From contig JAVHJL010000008.1 of NCBI GenBank assembly GCA_036971715.1, positions 1,984,001 to 2,048,000 on the forward strand: 64,000 nucleotides of DNA, given 5' to 3'. The notes under the pieces are model-generated. The model saw nothing but the letters and a program-made list of their open reading frames with translations. It did no database searches and was not told the DNA's origin. A program made the translations under genes and the position numbers. This stretch comes from Arthrobotrys musiformis (Eukaryota > Ascomycota > Orbiliomycetes > Orbiliales > Orbiliaceae). This document shows, in pieces, positions 13,393 through 25,789 of this stretch (the first letter of the stretch is position 1; each line of letters opens with the position of its first letter).

Positions 13393-16300
13393 GATCGGTC
13401 GGGGCTTGGGGGTGGGGCTTGAAGTCCAAATATATATATGTATATGTGAATCTGCAAGGAACCAGCGGGTTTCACAGTTTCGTCGTCACCTAGGCCAGCC
13501 TTATGGAGGCTGATGCTCTCGATTCGGCCCACAGAGGCACGAGCAAGTCTTGGTCGGTTGTACAGAAGAGCCTCAGATCTGGGAGATAAGGAACGGACAA
13601 GGTTGTAACCGTATCGCGAACGGCGGGGGGGAAATAATGCTTGAATGTTTTTGATCCTCCGAAATGTTTGAGATTGTCGATTGATCCAGTAATAGTGAGA
13701 TCCTGAAGATGATGCTGATGCTGAGTAAACAAGTTCGAGTTCCAACAAGGTGGTGAACCAAAGATTTCGATATATATCGCCGGGTGGTTCCGCACCAATG
13801 ACTCTCCCCGGTCGATGCAAAAAGCGGTTGGGATATAGTAGGTAAGGTACCAAACAGCTGCTTCCTCGGTTTCTGCAATCGATTAACCTAGGTAGGCCCG
13901 AAACAATCCAAAACCGTGGAACTGGAAGCGAATAACTCTCCGATTAAGATTCTTTGTAATCGAGCAGGAATATAAATGCGATATACGTTTTAAAAATTTA
14001 CTTTATTATGTTGAGCGAACATGAGAAAAATATCCGTTGAGGTGGTCCCGCGGACTTGTGATCGAGGCACACGAAGTATTCGGTAGTATAATTAAGTTTC
14101 GTTTGGGCCCCAACGTAACGAGAACGGGTCAACGATACGAAAAGAGAAAGAAAAAATGCAAAAAGATTAAGCGGCGTCTGCAACTTGATGACAACAGACG
14201 AAATTCGCTCGTGATGGCGCTCGGGATATCAATACTTGATGACGACTCGACCGGAGGGTTTAAACTTCCCTTTTATCTCGGGGGGCAAGTTGTGACCGTT
14301 ATATACCTATTCGTTAGTCATGTAAGATTTTAAATTTTACGGGCCTAAACTTAAGACGAACTATTAGGATACCCACAAGCGATAGCAAAAGTTCGATATC
14401 AGTCGTCATTGAAAGAGCCTTACTCCCTGCATCTGTCAGCAAACGAGCCTTGAAATTCGTAGGTGTTCGTCACGGATTTCCCGACCAGCGAGTATATGAG
14501 GCTTGGGCCCTTCGTTTTTATGGATTCATTAGATATTTGCTAGGATATCTGTGCTATAGCGATGCAGAACTTGGATTCCCAATGTGACAGCTTACTCGCA
14601 CTTCGCACCTCAAGGAATCAGTCCAACTCGAGGTCGAATACAATTCTCGGCACGTTGTCCCTAATTAGTAGCCAAGGCCGCAGACCAGGCAATGCATATC
14701 TGACACAGGAACACAGGATAGAGGTCAAGCTCGTGCAGGGAACAGGTCACTAGGTGCCGGCTTCTCAAGCCCTTGAAGCTTCGTTTCAAGGCATGCGCAC
14801 GGTACAACTGGGTGGTCGCCAGGCCGGGTAGGATTTTTTTGGTGAGTGATGGAGTTAAAGATTTTGTGTGGACCCCTTGCAACCGGAGCGTTTGTTCCTC
14901 CATTGCATTGGGACGGTTGGTGCCGCTAGCCATAGATGACATAACGGCAGCAGCTTCAAAATCTTTGTGATTATGGAACATCTACCGGCTTCAAACTTCA
15001 CGTTTTGATGACAGATCAAGCGCTTGGCGGTTCGGAGGCTGCGACGGGACGCCTTGCAGATAATACATTCTGGGATAAAAAACTTAAGATGTTAAGACCT
15101 TGTAATAGAAAGCTTATTCGGTCTGCTGTTCCTGAGGCTGTAAAAAAATGCAACACGTCGCAGAGGGTGCCACACACACATTTTGTGCACTTTGCTGATA
15201 TCTAACTTACGCAATCTATCATATTGTACGATGTTTTTCATGATACGAGGCTGAATAAGAGCTGATCAAACTCTAACGATGACTACATATTGAAATTTCA
15301 TTTACGAGAATTTAGTAGAAAGGCAACTCGGAGATATTTTCGGGGAGTATCAGCAGAAGTTCGCCAGCGGGATATCATGATCAAAATACACCAATCGCAA
15401 CATTGTATTGTCGTTGCATGCATCTAGGTGTCGCCAAAAAACGGACCCAGCGATTGATTCACAGCCTAGATATCTATAATTCACACTCAAATTCTTTTTG
15501 TGTAGAAGTGATATTATATATTATAGCTCTAGCCAATCTGGCAAAATGTGAGATGCACTCCCCATTTGCTAGCTTCTATGATCTGTGAACTCATAATTAG
15601 TAAGCTAAGTTGGGGCTCCTTTAGATTGAGCCTCTAGCCCCGGCCCCAGCTTGACGCTCAAGATATGCATGATTGCTAGGGGTTTAACTTCGTATCGTGA
15701 CGTGGATACATTTATCCCAACTTAAAGAATATCCCATGCAAGTTGATAAGATATTTGCATATTCAGACTATTCCACGGGATTGAAGGGTAAGACATCTTG
15801 ATAAATAAACTGAGACATAAACCCGCATTGGCTTGCTTGCGGGCGGGATGCGGGGTTGGTTGTGCCTCTGGGGTTGGTACCAATATCTCTCTTAGTAATA
15901 TTCGGACATATGAAAGATCTAAGAGGCTAGACTACGAAAGAAGTGCATATATGCATATTGGGTGAGCACACCAGGGATTAAACTTCTCTTAGATAAAGGA
16001 TTGTTCCAAGAGCTTGCTGCTGCGGTATTCAGTGACATAAATTAGTCATAAGACCCACATCAACTCACGAGGCGTGTAAGCCCTGGGGCCTTCTGAACAG
16101 CAGGTTCCCCTGCCAGCTTCCAAACACTTGTATGCATGCATATGTCTGACCCGACGTTAAATGGTTACATGGAAGCTAGCTTCGTATCAAAGTATCAGCA
16201 CGCAGGATCCTAAGATTTCCTAGGCACCGAAAGCTTGGACTCGAATAGGTTGGTTCGACCGAGTGTAGAAGAACAACTGGCATGCAGTTTATACGCTCAT

Positions 16301-19300
16301 TATCAGACCGGTAAGTAAGATCTTGAGACGGGATGCCATGTTTAGTGCATACGGCCACAGGATACCTTCACCCTTGCTGGCATTCAGAGTTCGAGCCGAG
16401 ATTATACTAGGAGACACCTTTGCATGTATGACTGGCCAATAAAAATTATCGTTCTCTCCTATCGTACTGGGAGCTCGGCCACCTCATGACATTATGGTTG
16501 GTCCAACGGAAGAGGAACTTGACACGGGATCGGATTATAGCTCAGAAGACAATCATACCCACCCTGGAATTAGCCGTCCGGATTTCTATCCTGTGTCTAC
16601 GCTCTACATACTCTTTACGCAGGGATGCAACGAGCTCAACAGCCCGTACAGGCCATCCACTGGCTCGGAATGAAGCTTCCATACCCGGCGCTGCACTACA
16701 TGATACTACTCGGCACTTGTCTGTCGACAGATAAGGATACTCATGCAGGAGGTGCTCCCTAATGGATTTCTAATCCACTTGCGTATAGTTGCAACCAAGT
16801 CCCGTGTCGTTATACTTGCTTATGAGAAATGCTTGTTTCACGAGCACTCAAGCGCATGACGAGCTATGCATACGTATCGTCCCACAATTTGTTGGGAGGA
16901 CACTCTTAACTAAATTGAGATTGCTTTTACGCTCCTGTCGGTATCGAGGAGCGGGATTTAGTTCTACGGGTGGAAGTATCGGACGAGAGGCCTCCAAGTT
17001 GCGAATGGTGAACCTTCACAAGTCAGGAAAAGAAAAGCGTCCTAATACGTCCCTGGCCCGTAGGATCGATATCCACATAACTGCTAATATAATATGTTAA
17101 CATACGTAACATCCAGCACATGCTATAACTTATTCCTGTCCTGAAAAGCTGGATATTGGGGTATTTACGTTGCACATTTTCGAATTTGCAATATTTGTAT
17201 CTAAGTTAACTTCATAAATTTAGTCATATCCATCTACGTAACCAGCCCCAACTCCAAGCCATTCGCAGGTATTATCAAAGCCTTAAATGAATATATGTAC
17301 GCGCGGTATTGGGGCCGGGATAGTAGGAGAACCACTCAAAGATCCGTTCAGAATCTGAGCATCGGAGAGCCCGTATTTTGAGGCTCCGACATGATATATC
17401 GGGACCGCATATTACTAGTTGGTAGTAATAACGATCTTTTACTGTTATTTTGCACATATATTATATTTTTCATCTAATAATTATAAACTATAAACAAAAA
17501 TCCCCTAGAAACCTCCGTGAGACATGTACGCGTACGGATAGTATTCTGGAGGTGGGCGGATGTCGACTGCTTACGGTCGAGTCAACTCGGCATGCAGTTG
17601 AGTGGGCTCGGGTCTAGATATTTAGCCCGAAAGGCACCCGACTTAGATACAGAGATCTAGTTCGCCTTAGATATTGATCTGATAGACACATACGTACTCA
17701 TTCTTTGGATGAACTTTTGCCTGGTTAAGTCAAGTGGAAGCATGCCTTACCGACTAGATCAATCACCACGCCGACCTTCTACAACGCAAACCAATCGGGA
17801 ATCCAACATGTATATTCAGCCTCATGAGCACCGACCGTGGCTGCGCCACCATTACGAAGAGTTCGAAGATTGTTCTACAAATTAAGGATCTGAGTAATCA
17901 GGCCTCCTCCGCGCCTTCGAGACAAGAAAGCCAAGACGTAATCGGTTTGCATATCGCCGTCGGACGGATTTTTATCGTTTGGAGCGGCCTTTCGTTTCGA
18001 CTTTCCACCGATTTTGATTGATGTATTACGTATATTGCGTACCGCAATTTGGGATCGGCCTTTGTATAAATTTGTTGGAGAGTCGGATTTATGAAATGAT
18101 GGATGGTCGGGGCGGACGAAAAGCAAGAACCGGCACCGAGCAACGACCGATCGAAGGAACGGCGGGTTTCCACCGTGGGGCACCACGGATAGACAAAAAC
18201 TGTTGCAAGAAGAGATAGATCTAGGGTCGCTCTCCTGTTTGCTAGAGAAAAACATGCGAAAAGTTGCCTCGTAAGCGAGTACTTCAGCTCACTAATTTGC
18301 GTGCATCTTTAAAGCGATATCTCGAGGTTGGATTTACAGCTTGTCTCTCATAAACCAGAACTGGCCGAAGAGCACAGCTCTCTCTAGATCTCTATAGGTC
18401 TAATAACATCACACCAACGGCAACACTTTTTAAGGGAAGGTATGACGACGCTTCTCGATTTCCCTTTGGAGGTCCTTTATGAGCCTAGATAAGCTATTGT
18501 CAACTTACATCTACATGCCCCTATATGGCGGCCGCGGCCGCCGGTCGAGTAGCTGCAGGCGAGCTTCATCATCCGTTCCACAACTAAACTCTGTGTTACC
18601 ACCGATATCCAAATATTCGCGGGCGGCAAGTTCCAGGCGTCGCGTCAAAGGTTATTCAAAGCCTTGCATTGGACTCTGTCGATTCATATTGGTTATTAAA
18701 TGACTCTTCCCGGCTAGATTACGTCCACCAGGATTAGGATTTATCACTGCTCTTATGCGTCCTGCAACAGGAATCGAATCGAATAATTAACTAGACGACG
18801 ATATGCATATTCCATGCGATCGATCCTAGCTCCCACCGCCCACATCGGTATCGAGCGAATCGAAGAATTTGGTTCCAAATCGATTCGTATTTCTGGACCC
18901 TGGAAAACCCCACAATTGTGCAACGCCAAGCGTCCTATTCGCACATATTCCCCCAATTTATGCATTTTGAATTGAAAGATGTCTATTCTTTTGCGGGAAG
19001 GACTATTTTGAGAAGCTCATGAGAAGGTTTCTTTTCTTTTCGGGTCTCCTATTTACCATAGTTCTTTTTCTATCAGTAGGATACTTCGTCAAAGGTAGTC
19101 TGGCAAAGGGCCTCAAAGACCGTACGTAGGTCGAATACGACCAAAAGAGGAATAGTTTTCCACAGCGGGTTCAAATCGCAGCAGTTTTAACCAATCAGAG
19201 GATGGGATCTAATCAGATTAACACAAAAACAACACTCTTGGCACTGATCTCAACACGCCGGAGTTGGGATCATACAGTGCGAAGCCTAAAAGGATGCTGT

Positions 19301-19657
19301 ACCTATTATCTTGGTATTAAAGCTGATGAAACCATTCCTTTTGAATACGTGGATAACCTACATTTAGGATGAACGGTAAACGGGAGGTTATTCGTCCCCC
19401 TTTCCGACAGAAGGATCCTGGAGACTTAAGAATGATTGTATAAATATCAATGGAATCCTTAATTGAGCTGCAAGCTGTAGGCTACGACGGTACCACGATC
19501 TTCTAACGGCTAGACCTAGACAATAAGAACTTAAAGGCTGGCCGGAGAATAATATACAACAATCAAAATTCTACATTTCTATATTAGTTTTGTCTCCTGC
19601 GCAGCACCACCTTTAGATATTAGTGGATAATACCGGATTCCTCAAGACATCGACAAT
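13393..19657. other. 6.3-kb gene-poor region
   Basis: No ORF here has a recognisable domain, conserved start or intron pattern. The first ~600 bp must include the promoter of the Zn2Cys6 gene. At 18440 a short frame starts MTTLLDFPLEVLYEPR and then stops; it looks like the first residues of an F-box motif and may be a gene remnant. A palindromic GCGGCCGCGGCCGC lies at about 18527-18540. No transposon with clear terminal repeats was seen. Confidence 0.55.
18440..18490 (+). pseudogene. Possible F-box gene remnant (N-terminal fragment)
   Basis: The frame reads MTTLLDFPLEVLYEPR then a stop. Fungal F-box proteins often begin with a LLDLPLEVLYEI-type stretch, so this may be what is left of one. 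I could not follow the similarity further in any frame; chance is a real alternative. Confidence 0.25.
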
Positions 19658-20727
19658 ATGTCAGACGATCGCGGAGTCTCTATTCTAGATTGCAACTGGG
19701 ATCTCTGCTCTGTCTCCGACAGCTGGTTCGGCTACCGCCCTTCTCTCCCCATGAATGCTACTTTTCTCGTAATCTTTACAACCGCATTTACGGCCCACGT
19801 TTTCCTCGCACTACGTTACAAGACCCAGGGTTTCGGAATTTGCATGTCGATTGCCTGCTTTTTAGAAATATCCGGTTACGCCGGCCGGATCCTCGCCTAC
19901 ACGAATCCATGGTCGCTGCCTGCGTTCTTCGTCCAAATTAACGGTGTCGGACTGGCTCCAACGTTCTTTGCGGCGGCTATATACCTTTGCCTGACGCGAA
20001 TTGTGATCGCATATGGAGCGGGGATATCTAGAGTGCAGCCGAAAGTATACACATACTTTTTTGTGATTTGTGATATCCTATCGTTGGTAATCCAGGCACC
20101 TGGAGGAGCTCTATCTTCGGTATCGGCGAGTCAAGGGAAGCCACCGACGCTGGGAGCGTATATTGGGTTATCTGGTATATGTTTCCAGGTGCTAGCGTTA
20201 TCTATCTGGCTTGGTCTAGCAGCAGAATTTGCTCTTCGCTGTAAAAAGGCCGGCCCGGGTGCGTGGGATTCTCGATATGAGAAAACAAGGACTAGTTTCA
20301 GGTTTAAAGCGTTTTTGATAGCGCTTGGGGTTGCAACTGTGGCATTATATGTGAGGAGCGTTTATCGGATCGCGGAATTGAGCGGGGGGTATACGGGACA
20401 TCTGGCGAAAGACGAGGTGGCGTTTTGCATTTTAGAAGCAGTGTAAGTGCTAGCCTGAAATTATGTTGAAGCGCAGACACAAATCCGAAGACAACAGGAC
20501 TAATCAATGATTTCTTTAGAATGATCGCAATCTTATCGCTTGTTACTGCGGCTTTTCATCCTGGATACGGTTTTGGAGAAGCGTACACCCTTATTTCGGA
20601 GCAGAAGGCATTGTATCCTCGACCATGGAAACGACGAGCGTTTTTTATGAGAGATTTGAAGAGCGAGGATGTTCTCATTGAACTCGATGCGCAGCGCAAG
20701 TCTTTTGTGCGAACAGACAGAGTTTAA
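19658..20727 (+). CDS. RTA1-family seven-helix membrane protein
   Basis: Two exons, 19658-20442 and 20520-20727, give 330 aa, the usual family size. RTA1-like proteins are fungal multi-pass membrane proteins linked to lipid movement across membranes and to resistance against aminocholesterol, azole-like or sphingolipid-acting compounds. Seven hydrophobic segments can be traced. Family landmarks include the early GYRPSLPMNATFLVIF stretch, LEISGYAGRILAY, a PTFFAAAIYLCLTRI segment, FVICDILSLVIQAPGGALSS, RSVYRIAELSGG and, in exon 2, AFHPGYGFG. The first intron base follows GT of a Val codon, so the frame is restored as LEAV-MIAILSL. It converges with the P450 583 bp away. Confidence 0.93.
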
Positions 20728-20955
20728 TTCTGTGCAGCTTTATCCAAAATCCTTGTGATAGCTCAGGCATTGTGATAGCTCGGACGCAGGGATCGCCCAT
20801 CATCGCTCGAAAAATTTGGTAGAAGTCGATGCATGGTTGTTTGGGTTTTATTTAGTACGTTGGGTTAGGTTGTAAACACTCTTGCATCCCACTAGTCTCC
20901 CACCATCCTGCTACTGTCTATTATGAGTAGTCTTCGACTGAAAGACGTGGTCCAC

Positions 20956-20978
20956 ACCTGCTCGTATTATGAGCAGGT
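20956..20978. repeat. Perfect 8-bp inverted repeat, hairpin-forming
   Basis: ACCTGCTC and GAGCAGGT are separated by 7 nt. It lies between the converging 3' ends of the RTA1 and P450 genes, about 230 bp after the RTA1 stop. It could fold in a 3' UTR or be chance. Confidence 0.5.
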
Positions 20979-21230
20979 CCCAATAGTAATAGTATAATAA
21001 TAATAATTAAACTAGCTAGCTTCTATTTTTGCTGTACGGTGGTATATATATACTCGCTGCTTAATAATTCTGCGTCTATGAATTCTGGTATAGTGGCGTA
21101 TGTGCTACGGATGACATATGATTTCCAGACAGTGCTAATTAAAACAGTTTCCAACCACGACCAATTCTCTCTCGCTGTAATATTTGTTCCGAACCAGACG
21201 CCGCAAATACTTGTGATGCCCCCGACCACC

Positions 21231-21255
21231 CTGGGTGAGGCTGGGAACGAGACCA
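21231..21255 (+). repeat. Dispersed GAGAC motif, long form
   Basis: One of the longest copies of the dispersed motif: GGGTGAGGCTGGGAACGAGA plus flanking bases. The same string recurs at 61627-61649 and, with two changes and on the other strand, at 43973-43998. A GTCTCGT that can pair with its ACGAGAC core follows at 21268-21274. Confidence 0.7.
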
Positions 21256-21310
21256 ATGCCCCCACTTGTCTCGTAACTTGTTGGCCAATGTGATATCTCT
21301 ATAGTCTCAT

Positions 21311-23230
21311 TTACGTAGCGCTGGGTGTCGCCAATTTAATGATAGATGGCATACCACCCTTTGGCTTCGCGCTCCCTGCGAGGACTTGGTAAACAAACTC
21401 TCCACGGACTTCGTTAACGCTATTAGGTGGTGGCGGCTGTCTCTGGGCAAGGATGTCGAATCTTCTCAAAGTCAAAGCCATGATAACCTTCGTCTCAATC
21501 ATTGCCAATTCTTGCCCAATACAGTTTCTTGGACCACGCTCGAATGGCCTCCAGGCATCCTTGTTAATATCTTCGTCCAGCCACCTTTCGGGACGGAATT
21601 CGAAAGGATCTTTCCAGTATTTCTCGTTGACGTGGACGGGAAGGGACGCGAGCCAGACCATTAAACCTTCGGTTTCGTAAAGGTTACCCTGTTCGTCTTT
21701 GATATAGAACCTATGCGTTGGAATATTAAATCAGTATGAGTTGGCAAGTTAACTTTCAGAGTCATGTCAGGAACCTACCCCTTTTCTCCGCTTCGGACTG
21801 AGCTCGCAGGTGGATACATTCGGAGGACTTCGCGGATAATAGCCGTGCAGTATTCCATCTTGTTCATCAAATGCGGGTTCTCGGCTAACATTTTTGAAGC
21901 ATCGTCGAGGTTAGTTCCGAAGATTTCGTCTAGCTCCTTTCTTGCCCTGGCCATTTTCTCTGGGAAGGATGAGAGTTTGTGGAAGATGTAACAGATTGTC
22001 GAGCTGGTTGTATCATGACCGGCGAATACGAATATCATCATTTGCGCTGTATTAGGCGTGTGTTAAAAAGACGAGACCAAAGTAGTCAAGGCATTCGAAT
22101 ATAAACTTACTAATCGCATTAGTTCTAAACTCATCGTCCATAGCAGTAACATTCCCTTCCTTTTGCTTGAAATATGTTTCTAGCGCAAGGTCGATAACTG
22201 GTTTACTCCTCTTCCCGGAACTCATCATTGGATCTCTTGATTGGAAACGCTTGTCGAGCATGCTCCCGATGATGCCTCGCATGGTGCGCTGATTCCACCA
22301 ATATATAATTGGACGCATAGGGTGCCATCGGTTCCATGGGTTGTATTCAACGGCGGCCGGGAGCCAACTGATTTGAGACTTGAAAGCCTCAACGAGAGGA
22401 TGGGGTCTGGTTTGAGTTTCAAGTTCTTCGTCGCTATACACCAATATTAGAAATTAAAACTTGATCCAGTTAGCAAGTTTGGAAATCCTTACACAACCAC
22501 GCGACCGATAATATCAATCGTAAGACAAGTAGTCAGTTTTTCAAGATTTACAACTTTACCGCTGGCCGCTGCTTCCTCCATGACCTTGCAGAATGTTTGG
22601 CAGTCCTTCACAATTCCAGGAACCAGTGTCATTAGATGCTGTGCAGCAAATCCAGGGTTGAAAACGTATCTCCAAAACTTCCAGAGGTTGCCGTCGGATG
22701 CAACAAGGTTACCGGGCCCGGAGAGCGGTCCCAAGATTGGATCAAGTTCCTTGATGGCCTTAGGGAGAGAATGTTGCTGAGCACATTGATACGCCATATT
22801 TGGGTCGCAAACAACAACCATAGGGGAGCCCATGGGCCAGATGTCAAGGTACATGATACCCTTCTCTTTCAGGCCGTACTTCTCAAGGAGAGCTGGTAGC
22901 TGGACGTGTGGATGAGCATCCATGGGGATCTCTTGGGTAATTTTCGCCATTACGATAAGGTGGCCCAGGAGCCAGTGATGCGGGGGTTGAGGCTGATTAT
23001 TTGATGGAATTGTTAGGTCATGGCCATGCGCATTCATATATACTATCAAAGCAAAGCCCGTTCATAATTGAGGTTCTTACCAAGTTTGGGTCATTTCTGA
23101 ACCTTCGTCGCCAGTAGATGCCCTGAGCTATGAATCTTACTGTTCCTTGGAGGAAGTAGACGCCAAGCAAGCCAGCGATGGCGTACTTGATTTGTGTCGC
23201 CGACAAAGCGTACAAGTCGAACTGGGCCAT
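21311..23230 (-). CDS. Cytochrome P450 monooxygenase
   Basis: Five exons: 23230-23081, 22992-22493, 22433-22111, 22046-21779 and 21710-21311, giving 546 aa. The introns are 59-88 nt. A haem-thiolate monooxygenase anchored in the ER by an N-terminal helix (~12-33) followed by a basic patch and the PQPPHHWLLGHL proline hinge. Catalytic landmarks are intact: AGHDTTS in the I helix (333-339), EVLR as the ExxR motif (397-400), FRPERW, and the haem loop FERGPRNCIG with the ligand Cys477. The WKFWRYVFNPGF segment is typical of class II fungal P450s; overall flavour is close to StcB-like secondary-metabolism P450s, but the CYP family and substrate are not determined. A TA-rich stretch 82-96 bp upstream of the ATG may be its TATA element. 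Confidence 0.95.
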
Positions 23231-23311
23231 GGTGGTTGTTGACGTACGAGGCGAGATGTGTTTGAGGGAGCGTGGAGCTTAGCTTAGTCCCCAGGCCTAT
23301 AGGGAGGAAAC

Positions 23312-23326
23312 ATATATATATATAAA
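23312..23326 (-). promoter_or_regulatory. Candidate TATA region of the P450 gene
   Basis: An alternating TA run ending in TATAAA-like sequence lies 82-96 bp upstream of the P450 start codon and is flanked by a long pyrimidine tract on the coding strand (about 23326-23358), the arrangement often seen at fungal promoters. Confidence 0.4.
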
Positions 23327-24564
23327 GAAGGAAGAAGAAGAAAAAAGAGGAGGAAGAATTAACAGGAAGGATCTAGTTGATATCTGATGGTGCCAGGGTA
23401 TTGAAGGAAGAAAGTTGGGTCAATCTAATATGGTAGCTGGGCTGTGGTGCCTGGAGACCAGGGAGGTTGAAACCTTGTCGAAGGTAACACAAAATATATC
23501 TCGACCCTGTTCAAAAATCTCGCTACACGCAAGGCGCCGTGTCAACGTTGGGTTACTAACAAATATTGTAGTTTGTGCGATTGTCCAAGACTGCTCCGTC
23601 TACGAATTGGGTATTAATGTTAGGAGATCTGGAGAGGGGAGTGATTCTTCTTCTTGTCTCTTTAAGCCTTGGAAAATGGGGGGTGACTAGGTATGCTTTT
23701 ATTTTATTTTTTTTATTTTTTCAATCTTCTTGCTGACATACTACCACGCCCAATTGTGCAAAAAGGCTTGAGGCCTCAAACAGGGTTTCTGGTGTGCGGG
23801 TCTCCCGTGCGCCCCTTGTAATCCACGCTGGTATTAGCTGTCCAGCTTATGGAACACAGTCCTCAAAAGCCACCTATTTCGGCCCGGCCTCTGTACGTTA
23901 GTAATTCGCGGTCTTCTCCCCATGAATTCACAGCTTACATCTCCGAAACTTTAGCCTATTGCTTCAGGATCCAAACTTATTTGAGTGAAGCTGACAAGCA
24001 AATTTCCGAATGATTCACTATTGTTCAATGTGGAGGCATTTTCGAGCGTTTCAGCATCATGTCCAATGAGGTGCTCGCTATTCGTCAATCTAGTTTTTTC
24101 AATCAGGCAGTTGTTGCGCCAGCGCTAGCTCTGAATGGGCAAATCTCACGATAACACACTTGAGCCGGCAGATTTTGTTTGAATTGGACAACCAGAGTCA
24201 ACCTGCCGGTGTATTGACTTGGGGCTGCACGATATCGTGGATGCATCGACAGTTGAGTCAGAGCGTATACGTATATATATACATGTAATTGATGATAGTT
24301 GTAAATTTATAAATTTATAAATTTAGCCCAGAGATCAGTCTCGATTGTAGCTAGCCCAGAGACACAAACTCCGCTATCCACAATCTTCACCTCAGCTGCC
24401 GGAATCATCCGCTGGACCTTTGAGGAGGTCCGCGAATGCTTATAGTTTCGTTTCAAGCAAAAGGTTTTCTTTGCAGCTAACTAGCGCGTGTGGTGGGTCT
24501 GGATATTAGTTGTTTGACAGGTCGAGCTATCAATATTAGATGTATGGACGGCACATCAGGGAAA

Positions 24565-24648
24565 GCTTATCTTGTAAACCAAACGCTCTTGCTAAGACAA
24601 GGCTTATAATTTCTGCATTTGCGGCAGCATTTGGTTTACGAGATAAGC
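24565..24648. repeat. Inverted repeat with 23-bp arms
   Basis: Arms at 24565-24587 and 24626-24648 are inverted copies with 2 mismatches in 23, separated by 38 nt. Each arm carries TTTGGTTTACRAGATAAGC or its complement, a variant of the dispersed motif of this window. Confidence 0.75.
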
Positions 24649-25334
24649 AAATTTAAAGCTAGTAATTTGGCCATGTAACCACAGATGTATAACGGGTCCT
24701 GCGATCATTGAGAGAACTGCTAACACTATATCTGTCGATATATCCCTAAATCTTCTGATAAAATATATATCCGTCCGTAACACTCCGCTCTTGAGTATAC
24801 GGATCTGGCGAACATCTGCCCTCAGACCAATTTCTGTCATGCATGATTCTCAGTCAGTGACGACTATTTGTTTTTCCTTTTACTCCATCGGTATCTGGGT
24901 ACGAGACAACATCGATATCCTTCTACTCTAAAGTTCTCTCGGTAAAGCGCTTAAGCTTCGGCCAGCCCTAGTTTACTGAGGCAAATCTAAAGTGTTGGTG
25001 GAGCTAAGTGATAAAATTCTATATCAGTTTCGGACGTCACAACGTTGTTATAACGTTACATGAGATTAGGTTCACCTGCGCTGTTTTGGACAATCGTATC
25101 AATTCTAAGGTACACTCAGGTCATACACATATAAAAGATACGTCCGATTTCTGAATCTTCCAGTTGGTTATGAATGTATTGCTTTGCAACATTTCAATTT
25201 ATGGGGCCCAGCTGCCCAGGAAAGCAACCGCAGTCTCGATACTAGCGGTTGGTTGGTAGATAGACCAACTGAGATATGATATGCTATCACAGCGCGCGAG
25301 CCACGCTAATCCTCACTCTAGATCTTTATAGCTT

Positions 25335-25789
25335 CTAATCGTCCATGTATCCTCCCCAGTTAATAAAAACGCCCTCATAGCCATGACTACAATTAGAGCA
25401 CTCCATCTTGTGGGCATATGCTCGTGTCTGTGGGCCACCGGCCATAACTCCCAAAATAAAATCCCGACTGTGGACCCTCATCGCAACGGCGTTATGAACC
25501 AAGTCATCTAAGCCGGACAGCTTTCCACACCCGCTACATTCGATACGTTCCCTGCACATGATGTTTCCCTTCACATGGCTGATCGTGTCCTCTGGAGAGA
25601 AGATTAGCGTGTCCATTCTTCGCAGTATCAATTGAATTGGTCAGTCGATCGATCGATCGATCAAGGTATCAAATCTTTCATACCTTCTATTTCGAGGATC
25701 TTAGCGATATTTGAGCGTTCCTCGTTTGTGAGGACCCAGCGAAAGCCCGATTCACTGCGGGATTCGTGGCCGTGGTTATTTGGCTCCAT
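25335..25789 (-). CDS. Small Cys-pair (zinc-ribbon-like) hypothetical protein
   Basis: Two exons, 25789-25684 and 25591-25335, give 120 aa. The 92-nt intron holds a (GATC)n run; an in-frame stop inside it makes splicing necessary, and the only frame-keeping acceptor I found gives ILEIEEDTISHVKG. The product has CSGC at 54-57 and CSNC at 100-103, a spacing that could bind one zinc ion, plus a single Cys48. Between them is a helix-like HNAVAMRVHSRDFILG segment, and the end is FINWGGYMDD. No signal peptide or membrane helix. I do not recognise the family. The even cysteine pairing and low-complexity-free sequence argue for a real gene. It is isolated between gene-poor stretches. Confidence 0.6.
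25646..25662 (+). repeat. GATC microsatellite inside an intron
   Basis: About four units of GATC/CGAT stand in the intron of the small Cys-pair gene. Confidence 0.8.

Larger units (their letters stand above)
23231..25334. other. Gene-poor region between P450 and small Cys-pair gene
   Basis: No gene supported. It contains the P450 promoter, an A/T triplicated stretch at about 24302-24325, an inverted repeat at 24565-24648 and another motif copy at 24894-24909. Confidence 0.55.

Noticed and set aside
13393..19657. Possible transposon in the long gap
   Set aside because: I found no transposase-like frame, terminal repeats or target-site duplication.
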